64,000 nt of DNA from Pycnopodia helianthoides (GCA_032158295.1 CM063260.1:878001-942000), one strand, 5' to 3'; shown: positions 1 to 14,142, counted from the first letter of the stretch. A program made the numbers and translations. The notes: generated from the letters alone by a model not told the origin.

Positions 1-180
1 TCCAACAATTTGGGTCGACAATGCCCCACAGATTTAGACAAATCCTGGGTGAGAAGCTTGCTCCTGCTGGGGCATACTGGATACATTACATCTGTATCAT
101 TCAAAACCCCAGTGAGCCGTCTCAGTGCTACAAGTTCTTGCAATTTTACATCCGTAACTATCAAAGGGGCGCTAAATGAA
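1..180 (+). other. Open stretch at window edge, possible exon tail
   Basis: Frame 3 is open from the window edge to a TGA at 177-179 and reads like protein (it contains MPHRFRQILGEKLAPAGAY). Frame 1 is also open to a stop just beyond. I recognise no domain. It could be the 3' end of an exon starting outside the window, or a chance open frame in a repeat. Confidence 0.15.
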
Positions 181-216
181 AAATAAGTATAAATTTGAAA
201 AAACTAAATCAAAATC

Positions 217-494
217 TACAAATAAATGTCTTTCTTGGAAAATGAATCTTTCTTCTTGCTAAACAATCACTTTGGAGATCACTCTTGATCAATTAACTCC
301 ATTTACCAGGAGCTCCAAAATACGCAAAACCAATTTTATGGAATTCATAATTCATTCAATTTACAAATAAATGTCTTTCTTGGAAAATGAATCTTTCTTC
401 TTGCTAAACAATCACTTTGGAGATCACTCTTGATCAATTAACTCCATTTACCAGGAGCTCCAAAATACGCAAAACCAATTTTATGGAATTCATA
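217..494. repeat. 133-bp direct duplication
   Basis: Bases 217-349 recur at 362-494 with no difference that I can see, offset by 145 bp with a 12-bp AT-rich spacer. The identity suggests a recent local duplication. No coding content. Confidence 0.9.
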
Positions 495-1292
495 CAAACT
501 GCACAAACGACCTTATAGTCCTGAGCCGACGAGTGGATGATTGAATACATGGTCACTGGTCAGACAGTAGTTTTTACTTATCAACAAAACTGGAACTTAA
601 TCGCAAAGTTTCTTCATTTGCTAAAACCATCAGGCAAACTTAGGTGAAAATTGACACCCTCCCACCACCACCATTTGGTGTATTGATCCTTCCTAATGTC
701 AATCAATACAACTGATAATCCAAGTCGTGTGCCATGGACGGAATCAATCACTGACAATTAAACAAGATGTGATCAATAACCTTAGAAGGATGGACATCTG
801 GCCACTTTTCAACCTCAGCCATGTAAGCTTCGTTACTTTAGATGCTATACTTCTTAAATATTGCTTTAAGAACTACTCAATTTTATAAACGTCAGGCCAT
901 AAACTATTTTTTAAAACTGAATATTTATGTTTCCTGCATGAAACGTTTCCCAGATTGAAATAGTTTTGAATCCGTTTCTCTGAAACCACAATCCTTAGAA
1001 GGGAATGGCATCTCAGAATGTTATACAGCTGCAGTGCTTTTCACCAAGTAAGTTTTTATGGTCGTTCATTTTTGGAGTAATTTACCAAAGGTATACCCTG
1101 CCTTATAACACGTAAAACAGAACAAGTGTATGTGTTTGGACAACCAATATAGGATGCCATACAAAAAGGGCCACTTTTCCAGAAGTTGACTGGAATGGTT
1201 AAACCTGAGAAAAGCATTGTGACACTGATCACAGTGACAAACATGTTTACAAACCAGCAGGAATGTTACATCAGAGAAATTCACCACAGCCC
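495..1292. other. Non-coding, with a MITE half-copy
   Basis: No gene seen. The segment at about 900-1110 matches the 3' half of the inverted-repeat element that is complete at 49909-50292; it shares the string ending in the 'accaaaggtataccctgcc' type terminus. Confidence 0.4.
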
Positions 1293-1965
1293 AGACATGC
1301 CTGGCCTAACTACTCCGCAGTAAACCATGTTCCTTCCTGGATACATTGTGATGCATTTGAAGTATTTGTGCAACATGATCCTTGGGTTGCTTAGCTTTGG
1401 TTGGACCATGGAGATAGATACACAATGTAGTATTAAGGCCATAATATTGGTCATTTGTGGCCTGGCATGGCCTACTCCACAGTAAACCCTGTTCCTTCCT
1501 GGATACGTTCATAATGCATTTGAAGTATTTGTGCAACATGATCCTTAGCATTGCATTGCTTTAGTTGGACCATGCAAGCAGATAGTATTTAGGCCGTAAT
1601 ACATAGGTCACTTGTGGCCTGGCATGGCCTACCTGACCTACTCCACAGTAAACCCTGTTCCTTCTTGGATACATTGTGATGCATTTGAAGTATTTGTGCA
1701 ACATGATCCTTGGGTTGCATAGCTTCGGTTGGACCATGGAGGTAGATACACAATGTAGTATTTAGGCCATAATATTGGTCATTTGTGGCCTGGCATGGCC
1801 TACCTGACCTACTCCACTGTAAACCCTGTTCCTTCTGGATACATTGTGATGCATTTGAAGTATTTGTGCAACATGATCCTTGGGTTGCATAGCTTCGGTT
1901 GGACCATGGAGGTGGACCATGCAAGCAGATAGTATTAGGGCCATAATACATGGGTCATTTGTGTG
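1293..1965. repeat. Four-copy tandem repeat, about 158-171 bp unit
   Basis: Units begin near 1296, 1467, 1625 and 1796. Each contains the CTGGCATGGCCTAC-type start, a GTAAACC..GTTCCTTC segment, GCATTTGAAGTATTTGTGCA and a GGACCATG..AGATA segment. Long minus-strand open frames here are by-products of the repeat, since their peptides repeat with the unit. Confidence 0.85.
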
Positions 1966-4440
1966 TTCATTGGTGCAACAGAGCTGGGGATTACTTACTT
2001 TTTTTTCACTACAAAAAGAAAATGTTAACGCTAAGGTCAATTTCACTTGTTCCCAGATGTGTTTAGTGCACATGGTCTTGAAAAGGGCAAAACAAATGCA
2101 TGTTTGCAACACTGTAACATGTAATTGTACATAATGTAGTGTACATGTACAAATGTGCAAACTTGCTGTGTCCAAATCAAGCCATTTTGGCTACAGCTAT
2201 TGGCTGTTGGCTGCAAAAACATTGTTTTAAGAAAACCATTAATTCAGATGATTATCATAAATGGTACATAAAAAGCATATGACCTGGCTTTGGTTCAGCA
2301 AACTTCACTGCTTGTGTGTACATGGATTGCTACATTGTACATGGAGAGACGATGTAATACAAATTAAAACAAAAATGTATAACATGCATTGTTTTACAAA
2401 ATTGATACATAGTTTTACATTTCAAAGTATTACATGATTTCCTCTGTCCTGGTGGTGGCCTTGTTGTATACCAAAGCAGGCCTGTGGCTGTACATGGAAA
2501 TATGAACCCTCACTCAGTTACTGAATGTGTGCGCTCTCCATCTGTTTCATATAGCTATGGAGAGCGCAAGTGAGCATGACTTACTGTGGGTTTATGTTGC
2601 ACATTAAAAAAAGATCGTTTAAAATAAATTAACAGTGCATCTAAATTTTACGCTTTGATTTATTCTTTATAAATATAACCGCCCACACCTCAAGAAGGTT
2701 AGAATCGAATGTAACACAGCACAAGCACATGGAGTAAAACGTATCACACAAAATTCAAGGAATTACGTGCTGTACTTTACAAGTTATGGAAATTAAGAAA
2801 ATTACATATTCCCAAGAAAATGCCACCTCTGTCATTTAAACATTATTTATACCCCCCTTTAGTCGAGCGAGTCGATCTATAAATCACGGACGTTGTGTCG
2901 TGCCTAGGTAATGGTACTATTGGCTATCTTCCCCTGACCCTAGAGATTGTTGGTGCGTTCATGCATGCACAATTCCATTTGGTCAACTGATGGCGCTCTA
3001 CTTAAAGGCGATAGAAATAGAACTCGGAGAATGCCGTGTGTGTGAATCAGTGAGTGCGTGCCTACTTTCAAGCCATTTTTAGCTGTATTGCGCATTATGA
3101 GCTTCTTGGTTCAAGGTAGGTCATTGTTTGGTTTTGTCAACGTACTGCTGATTTATAGGCGAGATAATCAAGAAATATACAGCTCAAATCACCCATGAAA
3201 AATTCCATTGTCTGCTTGCTGAAAAAAAACAGCAAAAAATACGGTATTTTCATCAAGAATGTTGAATTCATCCGTGATTAGCGGGTACCAACCACATCTC
3301 TGGCTGTAATGAGGCCAGCATCCAAATGGACACCAATCAACAACCAAAAATTGTCATTCCTTCTTTATTTATTTGAATCCAAGCTTGGCAAAGAAGGATT
3401 TGCCCAAACCACCCTAGAGGGCAGTATTTCACACTTACGATCAGAATCAACCTCATCTTGTTTATGGAAACGATGATAAGAGTTTCGAAGGAAACTTCTA
3501 TTTTACTTTAATGAGTAATTTGTCCTTTGCTAGCTGCCTGGTGCTGATGAGATCACTAATTATATGGCAATATTCCATAGCACTTAATTGATGTATACCA
3601 TCAATAATATTAACACAAACAGTACAACTGCAGAGTGGGTTAGACTTGTACAAGGCATCTGTCAACCAACAGCATTCCCATCAAATCCATCAATATAATC
3701 CTATTACAGTCCACCTCATTCGACATTCACTCATCTCTGAATTATTCATGTATTCGCAGTCACCTACTTTATAGTCAGCACACTATTGGACGAGCTGCTG
3801 TCACCTGATCCCTCTTGGGGCGGATCCAGCTAGAGCTGCCAACATTTGCATCTTACAATCAGGGAGATTTTGTCACAACAGTCGGGGAGATATTTTGAAT
3901 TACATAATAGGGAAAAAGTTTCCATAATCAGGGAGATTTTCAAATTTGTTCATCACACCGTGGAAAGATTGGTTTATTTTCAGGGAACATTTTTATGCAG
4001 AATCAGGGAGATTGGCAGCTGGGGGGGGGTCAACCCCCCCTGGTTAATCGACACATAGGAGGTAATTTTGTTCATCATCCAGGGACATAAACTTAATGTG
4101 GTCAGCGACATCTAGTTGTCAAAGCATCAGCAAATGATGACTGTCACCATGGAGGTAGCTCTGACCAATGAGCACACAGCTAAGCTGTGATTGGTCATCT
4201 CGATGCATTGACAGGTTTACACCCAGTTAGAAAATTCACTCATAAGACCAAGCACAAGATATGATCAATTAACAAAACTCACTCATGATGAAAGTAGTTG
4301 GATGTGATTTATTTGTTTCCTATCATCAGTAAATCTGGGATGCAATATCGAAATGGAACACGGCATGAGATGACCGTTTTGGCTGACTTTTTGACATTGT
4401 AACCACCATAGTAGTCGATGTTTCCACAGCCATGCTGATC
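1966..4440. other. Intergenic, dispersed repeats only
   Basis: No open frame here looks like a gene. About 3110-3330 belongs to a dispersed family also found near 6200-6425, 9940-10095 (reverse) and 47175-47345. All share a 'TTTTGTCAACGTA.TGCTGATTTATAG' core and a run resembling GAAAACAGCAAAAAA. Confidence 0.5.
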
Positions 4441-4449
4441 AAGTAACAC

Positions 4450-4565
4450 AATGTGTTGTTAAGCTTGGGCGATACCACAAATTATCGAATATCGCGATTA
4501 CGATATCGGGTCACGCTTTTTTTAATCGTGATATCGGTAAATCGTGATATCACGATGCATTTTCT
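4450..4565. repeat. CGATAT-rich degenerate palindromic repeat
   Basis: The stretch alternates tatcg / cgata motifs (for example gaatatcgcgattacgatat, then aatcgtgatatcgg and gatatcacgat). It looks like a simple-repeat-like relic of a mobile element end. No coding content. Confidence 0.5.
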
Positions 4566-4940
4566 AGGTGAGACGATCTTGTAACAATAATCTCCTAGTC
4601 GAGACGATCTTGCTGCAACAAAGAGCTGCAAGTCACAGATCGCAACCGCAAGATTCCCCAACAGATCCGATCCGACAGGGTTTAGTCTTAAAAAAAAAAC
4701 ATCAAAGCCTTAGCGATCAGGCGGTCTCACGCAGACGGGTGTTTAGCCTTTTGTCAAGGCCTTCGTGGCTTGCAGTGCGACGATCCCAAGCGACACGAAG
4801 GGGAGACCACGCACGCAACTCGCACAAGTGGTTTCTCCGTTCCAGTCGCTCCGCTGTTTACGAAGCTGTCCAAGCCACGAAGGCCTGGGTAAGAGTCATT
4901 GCTGACAAAAAATGTCTGAAACTAGGATCCAAAGTTTAGG
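4566..4940. repeat. Inverted-repeat segment with a CG-rich core
   Basis: A 16-17 bp inverted repeat (AGGCCTTCGTGGCTTG at about 4759 and CAAGCCACGAAGGCCT at about 4871) flanks a CG-rich core of roughly 100 bp. The 123-codon open frame across it has no recognisable domain and is better read as transposon or foldback DNA. Confidence 0.4.
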
Positions 4941-7900
4941 ACATATGATAAAATGATGATAACTCCACATTTGGGTAACCCCTGGAGTTATAGATTTAAG
5001 AAAGCTTCAAGGAACAGTATCCTCAGCGCTAGAGACATAGATTAGAGATTTCTGCATAAATCTTCAAGAAAAGACAATTTTTTTTTGTCACCAAGCAAAC
5101 AGAACAAGATCTGAAGTCCGATGAGGGTCTGAAATTTCTCATCCCTGTATCTATCAGTACAAGCTCACAGTATGTTGCCGGCATGGCGCTTCCTTCTTAG
5201 ACAGTCCTCTGTGGTAAACAAGCACTTCTGTGAGGGAAATTTCATTTCCTACTGTTACATTCCAAGGGGCACCACAGGCGATACCCAGAAACATGGAGGC
5301 AATTGCCTCCACTGCCATCAGATAGTCTCAGGCCTGTGTTAAAGCCCTCAAGCGCAGCACCTAATTGGGACAAACGTAACTACATAAACCTTAACGTTGT
5401 CAGCACATGCTTCCAAGCTTTTTTGGTCGGTTAAAAGAGTTTGCTTTGCATTTTTCAAGGATTTCTTTATCTAAGTGTGTTGTTTAAAATGTCCAGGTAT
5501 TGCCTGGGTAAATTTCAGCCTGTTTGTTTGCGAAATTAATTAATTGTTATAATTTAGTTCATCTACCACTGACAATTGACAGACAATTGACCGACCGATT
5601 TTGTACACAAACCAAACCACTGTCCCATGTTGATTGACACCCCCTCTAAAACCTGTGGTATGGTCCAGCTTACGATCTTATGGCATATGAGCTGACCAGC
5701 GTGTACGATGTGGTTAAGACAATGGAAATATTAAAACATGGAAGCATGTGCTGACAACGTGCCTCGTTTGAGGGTTTTAAACATCAAGTCCGATCGAGCA
5801 ACCTACCTTCGATGCACCGAGTGACAACAAAACTTTAACAATTCCATTGTGGACTTACCCATTGTAGGCTGCCTTGACTGGTATCTGAGAAATCTCCTCC
5901 TCTCCCATGTTCATTCCAGGCATAGGGCACCGACTATTTTAACAATCCAGGCACGGTGTCTGAAAAAGAAGTAGAAGAAACAACATTAAGTTTTACTGCC
6001 ACCATATTGGTCATGTTCCCTGTATCCATCAGCAGAATGGATGTAAATATTCATCGTACAAAAAGGAACCAGACTATTGGCCCGCCAGCCTTGGTTTGGT
6101 TGTATTGATTTGAATGGGAGATGGCTGCACCGTGATGAAGATCTACTATCAATGCAAAGCACTTATGTCGCGCAAGAAAATATCTGTTTTTGTTAAATGT
6201 ACTTGGTAATAGATTGGTTTTTGTCAATGTAATGCTTATTTATGGACAACATTATAAAGCAAGATTTGATAAACATGATACAAGTCAAATGTGGAAGTTT
6301 CAACTGAATACGGTGTCTACTTGCTGAGAAAACAGCATAAAACTGTCACAGTATTTTTACAAGAACGTTGAATCCATCCACATTTAGCAAGGTGACAGCA
6401 GGTACCGACCGCATCTCTGGCTGCAGCATTCACCAACCCTCACAAATCTAAGAAACAAATTCATGCATGAATCGTTTTCTCAGATTCAAATGTCTTTGGG
6501 TGAAAAAAATTATCCAAACCGTATTTCTTCGGAGGGAATCCTTTCTCAAAATAGTTTATACTATCAACAGCTGCAGCACCTCTCATCAAGGAAGTCTTTA
6601 TGATCTTTACTTCTTGGAGTGTTTACCAATTACAGGGAGAGAACCTTAATGTAATGTAGAATTGATTGCTATGTAACTTATCCTGCTGGCTAGTCACTAA
6701 AAACAAACCATGTATAGACTAAAGGAAAACTACCAACAACTTGCTGTCACTGTGTGGGAGCCCGTTCAGGAGCAAGTCACATGTCAAGTATGAAGGACAA
6801 TCCCTCACACACCAATCACAGCCCCCCCCCCCCCATCAACGGATTGCATTTTCACTCATTTAAAATGTCCTTGACTTAGCAAACAAGTAAAAAACCTGGG
6901 TACAGACGAACTGTTTACTCAAGAACTTTTTAAGTATGTATGTCGCTTAACAAGAAGGCATAACAAAATGGTCTAGTCATTTGCGAGGAAGCAAGTAAAG
7001 ACGACGATTTCCCCAATGGGATGGTCCGGAGAGATGTTTTCACAGGGTAAAATGACCACTTCAAGGAATATATTCAAGTCTTCAAGCCCATTAGCATCAA
7101 CAATATGACAGGACGGTAAGATGCTCAGGGCAAATTTTCTTTCCTGTGTGCGGTAAAACAAAAAAAATATATAAAAAATGCCTGTCACACCATGTGGTCT
7201 CTACCTTCGTAAACGACTCAAAGAGGGTAAAACCAAACCGTGTGTATGTGTATGCGACTGCTTGAGGGCCAAATAGATTATTTTTGTCCTTCCAACCTCG
7301 ATGTGGTTACAGACCTGGTACTTCACGGGGGCAACGTAGGAGGCAGGTGCTCCTTGTCATTGCCTTGGAGCCCCATGAAATGTCCCAGTGTGCATTTGTA
7401 TTTCTCTCAATGTGATGTCCTTTTAGGGGACCATTCAGAATTTAATCAGTGTTTCAACATTTAAAACAAAAAATTTGTTCCACAAAATTTATATTTTTCA
7501 AATATTGTCAGACTATTTAAACCCTATCCTGTTCGTTAGCCACGCCCACTTCACAAAAACTGGCTCCACTGATTACCAAAAGCCGAATCGGCATTGCATT
7601 GAGCTAGTTTATCTTTTAATAAATGGACTTGGCTTTTACATAACGCAACTTTATAATGCAACTTTATTACAGAAAACAGAAGAGGAAAATTCACGCAGCC
7701 TCCCCATTGGGCGTGGAGGTCGGCTATCGAAACAGGTTTGACCAATAACAATGGAACAGCACAGACATGACAGATGATCTGGAAGAGCACACTGGGTGAT
7801 TTGATTTTTGCCCTTATTTTTAATTTTTTTTTTCTTCAATTATCTCAACTGAAAACTGAATTTTGATTTTCAGTTTTTCCTTTTGACCCACACAACATTT

Positions 7901-8110
7901 CGAACCAAAAAAAACCTCCACAAACAAACAAACAAACAAACAAGCAAAATAAAAGAAGGAAAGAAAATTCCATGATTGATTATCCTGCATGGCCTCTTCT
8001 TTAAGAAAAACTACCTTGTGAGATCGAAGGATCCAGGCCTGAAATTTGAATGACACAAAAACAAGACCACTGTACAGCTACAGTGACAACAATCCGATAC
8101 ATCACACACC
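4941..8110. other. Intergenic, dispersed repeats only
   Basis: No supported gene. About 6200-6425 is another copy of the family at 3110-3330, and about 6450-6640 resembles the 3' half of the element at 49909-50292. There is a C-run near 6825-6835. Confidence 0.4.
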
Positions 8111-8115
8111 TTTAA

Positions 8116-8518
8116 AGGTGTTATACAAGATTGGTAAAGGATATAAAACATCATTGTTTAAATTTAGTCGGAAAGCTTACTGATTATGAAGTTTATGTAC
8201 TAGAGCCATTTTTTAAGGTGAAATACATGTATTTTCCCTCTGAAAAAGTCATATTCAAGAAAACTGTATCTGAAAACCTAAAAACATAACAGCTGATTAG
8301 GATTGTTACAACCAAAATTAAAATTGTTCAACCCCAAACCAAAACTAAGGACAATGTGTTCACGTGCTGAAAATTGTGCATGGTTTTTCACTATTTTCTA
8401 CTGACTCACACAGTGGGCTAAGCCCAAATTTTCACAGGTTTGTTATTTCATGTATGGTTGATCACACAAAACATGAACACTGTCTGCAACTATTTTATCA
8501 GCTCTACCAATAGACCTC
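8116..8518 (+). repeat. About 400-bp MITE, family also at 30124
   Basis: It begins with an AGGTGTTATACAAGATTGGTA-type terminus and ends near CAGCTCTACCAAT. Internally it is co-linear with 30124-30526 (GAAAACTGTATCTGAAAACC, AATTGTGCATGGTTTTTCACT, AAACATGAACACTGTCTGC). The right terminal repeat is truncated, cut where another repeat begins at about 8515. Confidence 0.75.
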
Positions 8519-11399
8519 ATCATGATGCGGCCATCTTGAATTTCTCCCTGAAGGAAAAACAGTCAGGTCCCTTTTTGTATTATGAATACTACCATTCATT
8601 ACTGTCATAGGATACAGGGAACATGACCAAGATGGTGATACAAGATACATGACCAAGACCATGATAAAGGTCTATCATGCACAATACCTTTAACGTCCCA
8701 CAGTCTCGTGTTTCGGGGGGGGGGGGGGGGGACTCACTTTAACCTTCTCCAATGAGATGTCATCAAACTGCATACATAGTGGCCATTATTCACCCAAGCT
8801 AGTGTCAATATGTCTGCCTGTTACTTTACTGTCTGTAATTTCATAGGGCAGTGTTTTGATGCGACCGGCCATGCACCCTTTTCTCTCCCTGTCTCTATAT
8901 GCACGCAAAAAAAAAAAACTATGCACATGAATGTTTCATGAGATTCAATTCAATTCAATACCACAATGGCTGTGCAAATTTATCAACGCTGAAAGACGGG
9001 TAATTTATCCACGCGTGAGCCCGAATTCATAGCCAGAAAAATAAACACTTGAAATTTGCCGGGCACAAAGTAATTTTGGTTGCCAACCAAAACACCCTTT
9101 AATGTGCACTTTTGAGCCTGGTTCCCTACTTATTCATTCCAAAGCAGAAATTTCTTACACTTTATAGATATTTTACGTGGCTCCATGAAAATTGGCTCCA
9201 GTTCCAAAAGAGCTACTTTTTATTTCACACTTTTTTTTCTCATTCATTCTCAGAAAAACATTTCAGACGAACAGACAGAGTAAATAATCGTCCAAGTACA
9301 AAGCAATGTTGACCTTCATACTACAAAAGCTGTGAAAATGTGGGAACTTTTGGCAGTAAATTTGTTGCCAGCTGTGTGTACACCAAACAAGGGAACACCT
9401 ACAGAAGTCAAACAATGGACATTCCTTGCCCAGTGGTAACGATGACTCACGCATGACAATGCACACAACAGGTGCATTATTGTGGGTTCTTTTCACTGGT
9501 GTAGGTGTACAATGGCCACTTAAAATATAGGACTTGTTTCTTAGTCCAAAGTTTAAAATGGGAGTCATGCTGTTAATTTCTTACTTGAAACTACTTCCAT
9601 GGTATTATTACAGAGAAATGACTATGACTTACTATGATTACATTATTCCATAGAATATAGCCCACAAGGCTGATGTAATGGATAACAAGTGCTCCACATT
9701 TGAAGTTGCTGTTTGCAAAGGTTGGGTTGGTCATACTTTGGTATTAACCCTGAATTGTTTTTTGTTATTCAAAAGCCTGATGATAATGGGATAGTGCAGG
9801 CATGATTGCAAAAATATTTTGTCTGAAGTACCCCCCCCTCCTTTGATTCTGTGATTAAAAGTCAATAAAGTAAAACAAAATAAAGGCAACTTTTGGAGAT
9901 TACCAAGGTGTCCATTCGTGAATGCCACGGCCAGAGATGCAATTGGCACGCACTGTCACCTCACTAAAAAACATGGATGGGTTGGACGTTCTTGATGAAA
10001 TTACTGTGACAGCTTTTTGCTATTTTGTCAACAAGCAGGCACTGCACTGTACTTAGCTGAAACTTTCACAGTTGACTTTTGTTGCTGTGTTTAGGTCAGC
10101 GTTACGTGGACAAAAATCAATCTATGATCCTACCTTTAGTGACAAGTATGACAGTCTTTAAAATATTACACAGCATATTTTGTTTCTCCAATTTAATTCA
10201 CTTTATCCAAAACAAACCAAAACAACCAAAAGAAACCTAAACAACCAAACCGAATGGGGGCTGGGAAAAGAAAAATACTTTGTCTTCCATGTTTTTGGTA
10301 GATCTGAGAAACAACTCAAGCTATTTGCTTAAATATGATATTGATAGTGGAAGCACAAATACTCTTTACTGTTTAGGATTAAATATGAATATTTTACGAG
10401 TCTGCGAGAAGAGATAATTCACACTCACAGCATTCTAGAATATTCCCTAATCACATCATTTAATGAATCTTGTATGAAAGCAGTTATTATATATGCATTA
10501 TTTTTTCATTAAAAAAAACAAGCCAATCTGACTGCAATACTTAGTTATATTTATCATATGACTACAAATTAATATAGCCCTTTTGCAATTTTTGGGGGTC
10601 ATGAGTGATACACAATTTAAGTGGCAGTTGTATGTGCCGTATTTTTCCTTCATTTGAGTTTGATTTGTAACAAAACAATTTACATGTTGACATTTGATTA
10701 AGTTACCTTCGTTTAACATTAATGTTATTATTTTTTCGACCAAAACAATTTACAGAATGAGCCAACATGTTATGTAAAACAATACAAAATGCAAATGAAA
10801 AGCAAAGAAACAAAAGAATGGATTTATAAACAATATAGAGATGTAAATGAAAGTGCAAATGAAATCAGGGTCCATGAGAAATCACCACAGTACAGTACAA
10901 CTAGTCATGTGAAGCACACTACTAAAGACAAACAGATAAAACGATGTGGGTCAGGGTTCACACTCAGTAAAAAATAAAGAAACATGACTAAAACAAGATA
11001 AAACTAATACAAACAATAACATTAAACGGCACCAGACCTTATTTTAAAAAAAAATTCTTATTTGATTTCAAACCTTCCTGAAGCAGTGAAAGAGACACTT
11101 GTTGCTGTGATCAAATTGTAGATTGATCAGGAAAAAATCCCCATTCAACCACCACCTACACCATTTCATTTGATATATGGCAAACAAATTGAGTCTACTT
11201 TTACAAAACAATTGAAGGAGAGACTGAGAGTTTTTACATGTCAAAATTGATAACAAAATCACTTGACATGAAGAAATGTGAAGACTGCACAAAATGATAA
11301 TTTGATATTTTTGGCCCACTGGCACTGCACCATTTCTCTAGACAGCACTTATTTAGGACAGACATGACAGAGATATCACACAATTGAGGAAGAAACACA
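8519..11399. other. Intergenic, no gene seen
   Basis: Only short unsupported open frames. It holds a G homopolymer at about 8716-8731, and a reverse-oriented copy of the 3110-3330 family at about 9940-10095. The rest is AT-rich sequence with no feature I can name. Confidence 0.4.
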
Positions 11400-11655
11400 T
11401 TATAATTAACATTCCTATGTCACTGCAGGTGAAAATATTAAGTTTCTCAGAAATATTGCATGAGCCGTCTGGCAAAGGTCCGGCTAGCTCTACTCCGAGC
11501 AGGCACAGCGGCACGGCCCATGCCCGCCCACCGTGGCATCCCAGCCATGCCATCCCGCATGACTGATTACCGAATTGCCGGCCGTACGCGGTGTCAGGCA
11601 GTTTTTTAAGAAGGAAAAGATCGCAAACGAAAACAAAACACCTATATTTCCTTAC

Positions 11656-11825
11656 CTCAAATTATCTGTCAAATCCAACGATGTATCCGATAGGTAGCAC
11701 ACTTTCTTCCTGTTGCCGTCACCAGTTAATGCGGAAAAAGGTACTCTCTTTCGGCAGACTGATTGTTTCGGAAGTTGACAAATGCTCGTCGGAATTTTTG
11801 GACACTCCTAAATCGCCATTTTGAA
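11656..11825 (-). promoter_or_regulatory. Possible first exon / promoter of a minus-strand gene
   Basis: On the minus strand, an AAAATGGCGAT box (a YY1-like initiator context) at about 11815-11825 is followed about 165 bases later by a consensus splice donor, GAG|GTAAGG, at 11656/11655. The ATG in the box meets a stop after three codons, so this would be untranslated. An ETS-like ACCGGAAGCGC (minus strand) lies near 12087-12097, and the 11460-11600 neighbourhood is GC-rich. This is inference from motifs only. Confidence 0.2.
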
Positions 11826-12099
11826 ATGATGACTGAACACAAAACTATTTGAGGGGTGTTGATAAACTTTTTGACATATGTTTCTAGAGGGGAAAATTTT
11901 GATAAAGGAAATCATCATAACAAATAAAATTAAATTGTATATCTAATCACTTCAAACATATTATAATATGTACCAGAATAATGAAGGTTTCACAAGAACC
12001 GTTTTTACTATATTATTTTTTATATATTTATTTAAGTTCCAGTTATGAAAAAGAAATCCCCTAGAAAAATGGTAAAGTCCAATTAGGAGAGCGCTTCCG

Positions 12100-14140
12100 G
12101 TTCACAAGTCGGTAGTCTGGCCACAGGCTCTATCATTCTGATTCATTTATGCATTCATTGTCATTAAAATATTCACGTTGTTGACAATATAATATACGGC
12201 AGAAACCAGACTGCGGCTTATACACACAGGTAATGAAAAGTGACATCAACAATGCATAAGCAATGTGTTAATGTTTTTCATTGTGTACCGAAAACGAAAC
12301 TTAGTAGATTTGGGGAAGTTTCAGTGAATAGACTACATCAATCTACCTGATCTTTAAAGTGGAAATCCGTGTATGTACCCTGCACTGTAGGGTAAGTTTT
12401 ACCTGTTTTTTTGGTACTTCTTGGACGTTGGATTGTATTTGTATTTGGAAATAATTTGTGTGGTAGCCGGCCCACCCATTAAAATAGTGCCAAGTAACCC
12501 GTAATTTAGTATGCTGCTGGACTCTTGGCACTATTTATAATTAAGGCATGGGGCTATTGTGTTGCTACTCGCATCAAGAGAGTAACTGTTTATTAATACC
12601 TCCATGGTATAATGAATATTTATTTTATTCTATTAATTATATATATATATTTTTGTTAACTTAAGAAATGTTTGCATTTTTGATAAGTTAACTTTTACCT
12701 TTGTTAAAAATTGTGCCTCTAGTATTATTAATTAAAAGAAAACAAAACAAAAACCCCATCTGGGGAGCCCCATTTGGGGAACCATCCCCCAATACACACA
12801 CGCATTCATGTCGGAGAAACTGAAAAACCCCACTCCACAGTTCTACTTCTACTACGCTGATGATACTCGGCAAGGTCCCAAGGTTGGGATATCACGCCAA
12901 AGTTACGCACACGTCCAGTCCGTGTGTGCGACCGATGAAACAACTAGAGTAGGGTAGATTAAGAGTGGACCTAAACTGGGCAGCGGGGAGAGCAGAGCAG
13001 TGACAACCGGCAGAGGAAGATAGTTCCAGAATTCCAGGATAAAAGGGAGTGTTTGTAAATATGCATGCAAGGCTGCGATGCAAAGCGGGAAAATTTGACC
13101 CCGGGTTCCACAAGGTGAAAGGGAGGGCAGCCCCCCTAAGCTAACTTGAATTCCCTACACAAACACTGGTGTCTAGAACCTACAATGTATGGAATACTGG
13201 TGCGGAGGTCCTACTGAACACAGGTGTGTAGGGATATATGGTTTTCTGGTGTTATTTATAAATACAGTATGTACCTTTTTTTATCACTGGTATGTTCATA
13301 CTCAAACCACAAGTCATCTGGTGTCTGCTACAGGCAAGATTGCATGTAACCACTGACTGTGGTTTTCCTATGGTGTTAAGTCCCATTTGACCTGCCACAC
13401 ACCACAGCCTCGGTCAGAGGGCCATCTGGGTGTCTTCTAAGCCTCGGTTTCCTTCTCAGACACCATCCATGTGCCCTTTGTTTACCCCCAACCGCCCTCT
13501 ATTGAAACTTTTGTGCCAGTTTGAGCACGCATCGTGTTTTGCATGAAGTGACGTCAAAGGGCCCATCAAATATGGTGTGACCCGTAACGTCACTCGTAGT
13601 CCAGGTTTTTGCAAAATGCGTTATGTGGGCACAGGCAGCCGTCTTGGATTCGCCTAGAGGGCAAGACAACTTTTTTCCTAAAACCACATGGAAGAATTAT
13701 CTATTTGTCAAAGACCAGCATCTGCACTTTGTGGTGACTTGACATGTGAAATGACAAACCTGTGAAAGTTTATGATCAATTGGTCTTTGGAGTCACAAGA
13801 AAATGTTGAAAAAACAAATTTTTTACTGTTTTCAAACATCAGATTTTTGGTATTTCAAGGGAAGTTTTTCACCATGGTAGTTTTTATACAGCGTACATGT
13901 TCGTTATATATGTAGCTTTAAAGTATGTGAATGTAATTTTCCAATGTTAAACACACACCCCTGAAAGTAGGAGCTGGCTTAAGTACACATGTCGATTTCA
14001 TTTCCTTTACCTGGACCTAGTTTCATCATACATACAGCTGTTTTAAAAATTCACTGGTCCCCTGTCTTTATCCGCAAGGATAATGACAGGCACTGGTCTT
14101 AGCAGTTTGTCAGTTACCCACTGTTTGCAATGTTTGTTTG
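12100..14140. other. Intergenic, no gene seen
   Basis: No supported coding region. It holds a small inverted repeat (AAATAGTGCCAAG at about 12482 and CTTGGCACTATTT at about 12525), AT-rich simple sequence near 12620-12660, and at 13700-13930 a diverged stretch resembling the 5' half of the element at 49909-50292. Confidence 0.4.
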
Positions 14141-14142
14141 TT

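Noticed and set aside
1306..2175. Minus-strand open frames of 81-137 codons
   Set aside because: They lie mainly on the tandem repeat, their peptides repeat with its unit, and no domain is seen.
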